Source: Bacteroidales bacterium (GTDB taxonomy: Bacteria; Bacteroidota; Bacteroidia; Bacteroidales; Bacteroidaceae). From it: 36,290 bases of DNA. The position numbers and the translations under genes are program-made. A model generated the notes under the pieces. The model had not been told where the DNA came from, searched no databases, and saw only the letters and a program-made list of their open reading frames with translations. Location of the stretch: NCBI GenBank assembly GCA_004555245.1, contig SFIS01000023.1, positions 1-36,290 on the forward strand, read 5' to 3'. Position 1 is the first letter of the stretch. Every line of letters begins with the position of its first letter. Positions 36,143 through 36,290 of this stretch are shown here, in pieces.

Positions 36143-36290
36143 TTATTTGTTATCGGGGAAAATCTCTTTGAGTTTCTCTTTCAGTTCGTCAATGCTGTTA
36201 GGCACGGCAATGATGGTGCCGTCGCGGTCGATGAGGAATAGGGCACTGTTTTGAGTGCCGTGCTTACGGAACACACCGAACTCGTCATCA
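36143..36290 (-). CDS. Thioredoxin-like/redoxin protein, C-terminal part (truncated by window edge)
   Basis: The last 48 codons of a leftward gene are present, ending with TAA at 36143-36145. The peptide DDEFGVFRKHGTQNSALFLI continues DRDGTIIAVPNSIDELKEKL. It has the pattern of the last strands and helix of a thioredoxin or AhpC/TlpA fold, where the FLIDRDGTI strand follows the cis-Pro loop. The rest, including any CxxC site, lies outside the window, so the subfamily cannot be decided. Confidence 0.6.
   Translation of the reverse strand, partial: DDEFGVFRKHGTQNSALFLIDRDGTIIAVPNSIDELKEKLKEIFPDNK

Noticed and set aside
36041..36241. 66-codon + strand frame at the right edge
   Set aside because: It starts in the IS scar and continues antisense to the thioredoxin-like C terminus, so it is an artefact.

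Overview
The window reads as chromosome of a Bacteroidales bacterium, most likely Prevotellaceae, with moderately high GC. Four things point there. Promoters have the Bacteroidetes -7 box TAnnTTTG with a TTTG -33 box, for example upstream of the BaiN-like oxidoreductase, the acyl-CoA ligase and gyrB. Genes lack Shine-Dalgarno sequences. A secreted CotH protein ends in a type IX secretion (T9SS) sorting tail. An adjacent acyltransferase pair looks like the glycine-lipid synthases GlsB/GlsA of Bacteroides. No rRNA or tRNA gene, prophage or CRISPR array was seen.

Layout. 0.2-3.8 kb (+): sugar-nucleotide epimerase, secreted CotH-kinase protein, and the tRNA-modification enzyme TcdA behind an 8-bp tandem repeat. 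4.1-8.9 kb (+): the translation/transcription operon rimP-nusA-infB with a leader hairpin and a strong terminator. 9.2-13.6 kb (+): gyrB, gpmI, ung. 13.8-15.7 kb (-): the glsA/glsB-like pair. 16.1-19.1 kb (+): BaiN-like flavoprotein and alanine dehydrogenase, separated by about 730 bp of non-coding DNA. 19.4-25.8 kb (-): a compact run of M20 deacylase, DEAD-box helicase, LOG-type hydrolase, thioesterase, dprA and dusB. 25.9-31.1 kb (+): acyl-CoA ligase, prfB, a 48-residue membrane protein, a CYTH protein and sufS. 31.1-34.2 kb: a small membrane protein (-), then rnhB and an overlapping WYL/AraC regulator pair (+). 34.2-36.3 kb: recO (-), a decayed region with IS982-type transposase scars and an orphan promoter with twin operators, and the 3' end of a thioredoxin-like gene (-).

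Most genes are housekeeping: translation (rimP, infB, prfB, tcdA, dusB), DNA maintenance (gyrB, ung, dprA, rnhB, recO), central metabolism (gpmI, ald) and lipids (glsA/B, acyl-CoA ligase, thioesterase). The unusual content is between genes. Three intergenic loci (17.5, 19.3 and 34.4 kb) share one design: a tandem array with a 22-bp period that runs into a hairpin, one arm of which is itself a copy of the repeat. Two of them share a core sequence (ACTTTGACTAT). Read from array towards hairpin, each lies downstream of a same-strand gene (the BaiN-like gene, dusB, recO), and in two cases a T-run follows the hairpin. This looks like an undescribed family of 3'-UTR repeat-terminators. Other oddities are a 16-bp terminator-like hairpin inside the 5' coding part of ung, a 20-bp direct repeat bracketing the 34.4-kb array, and a self-regulation-style operator pair with no intact gene.
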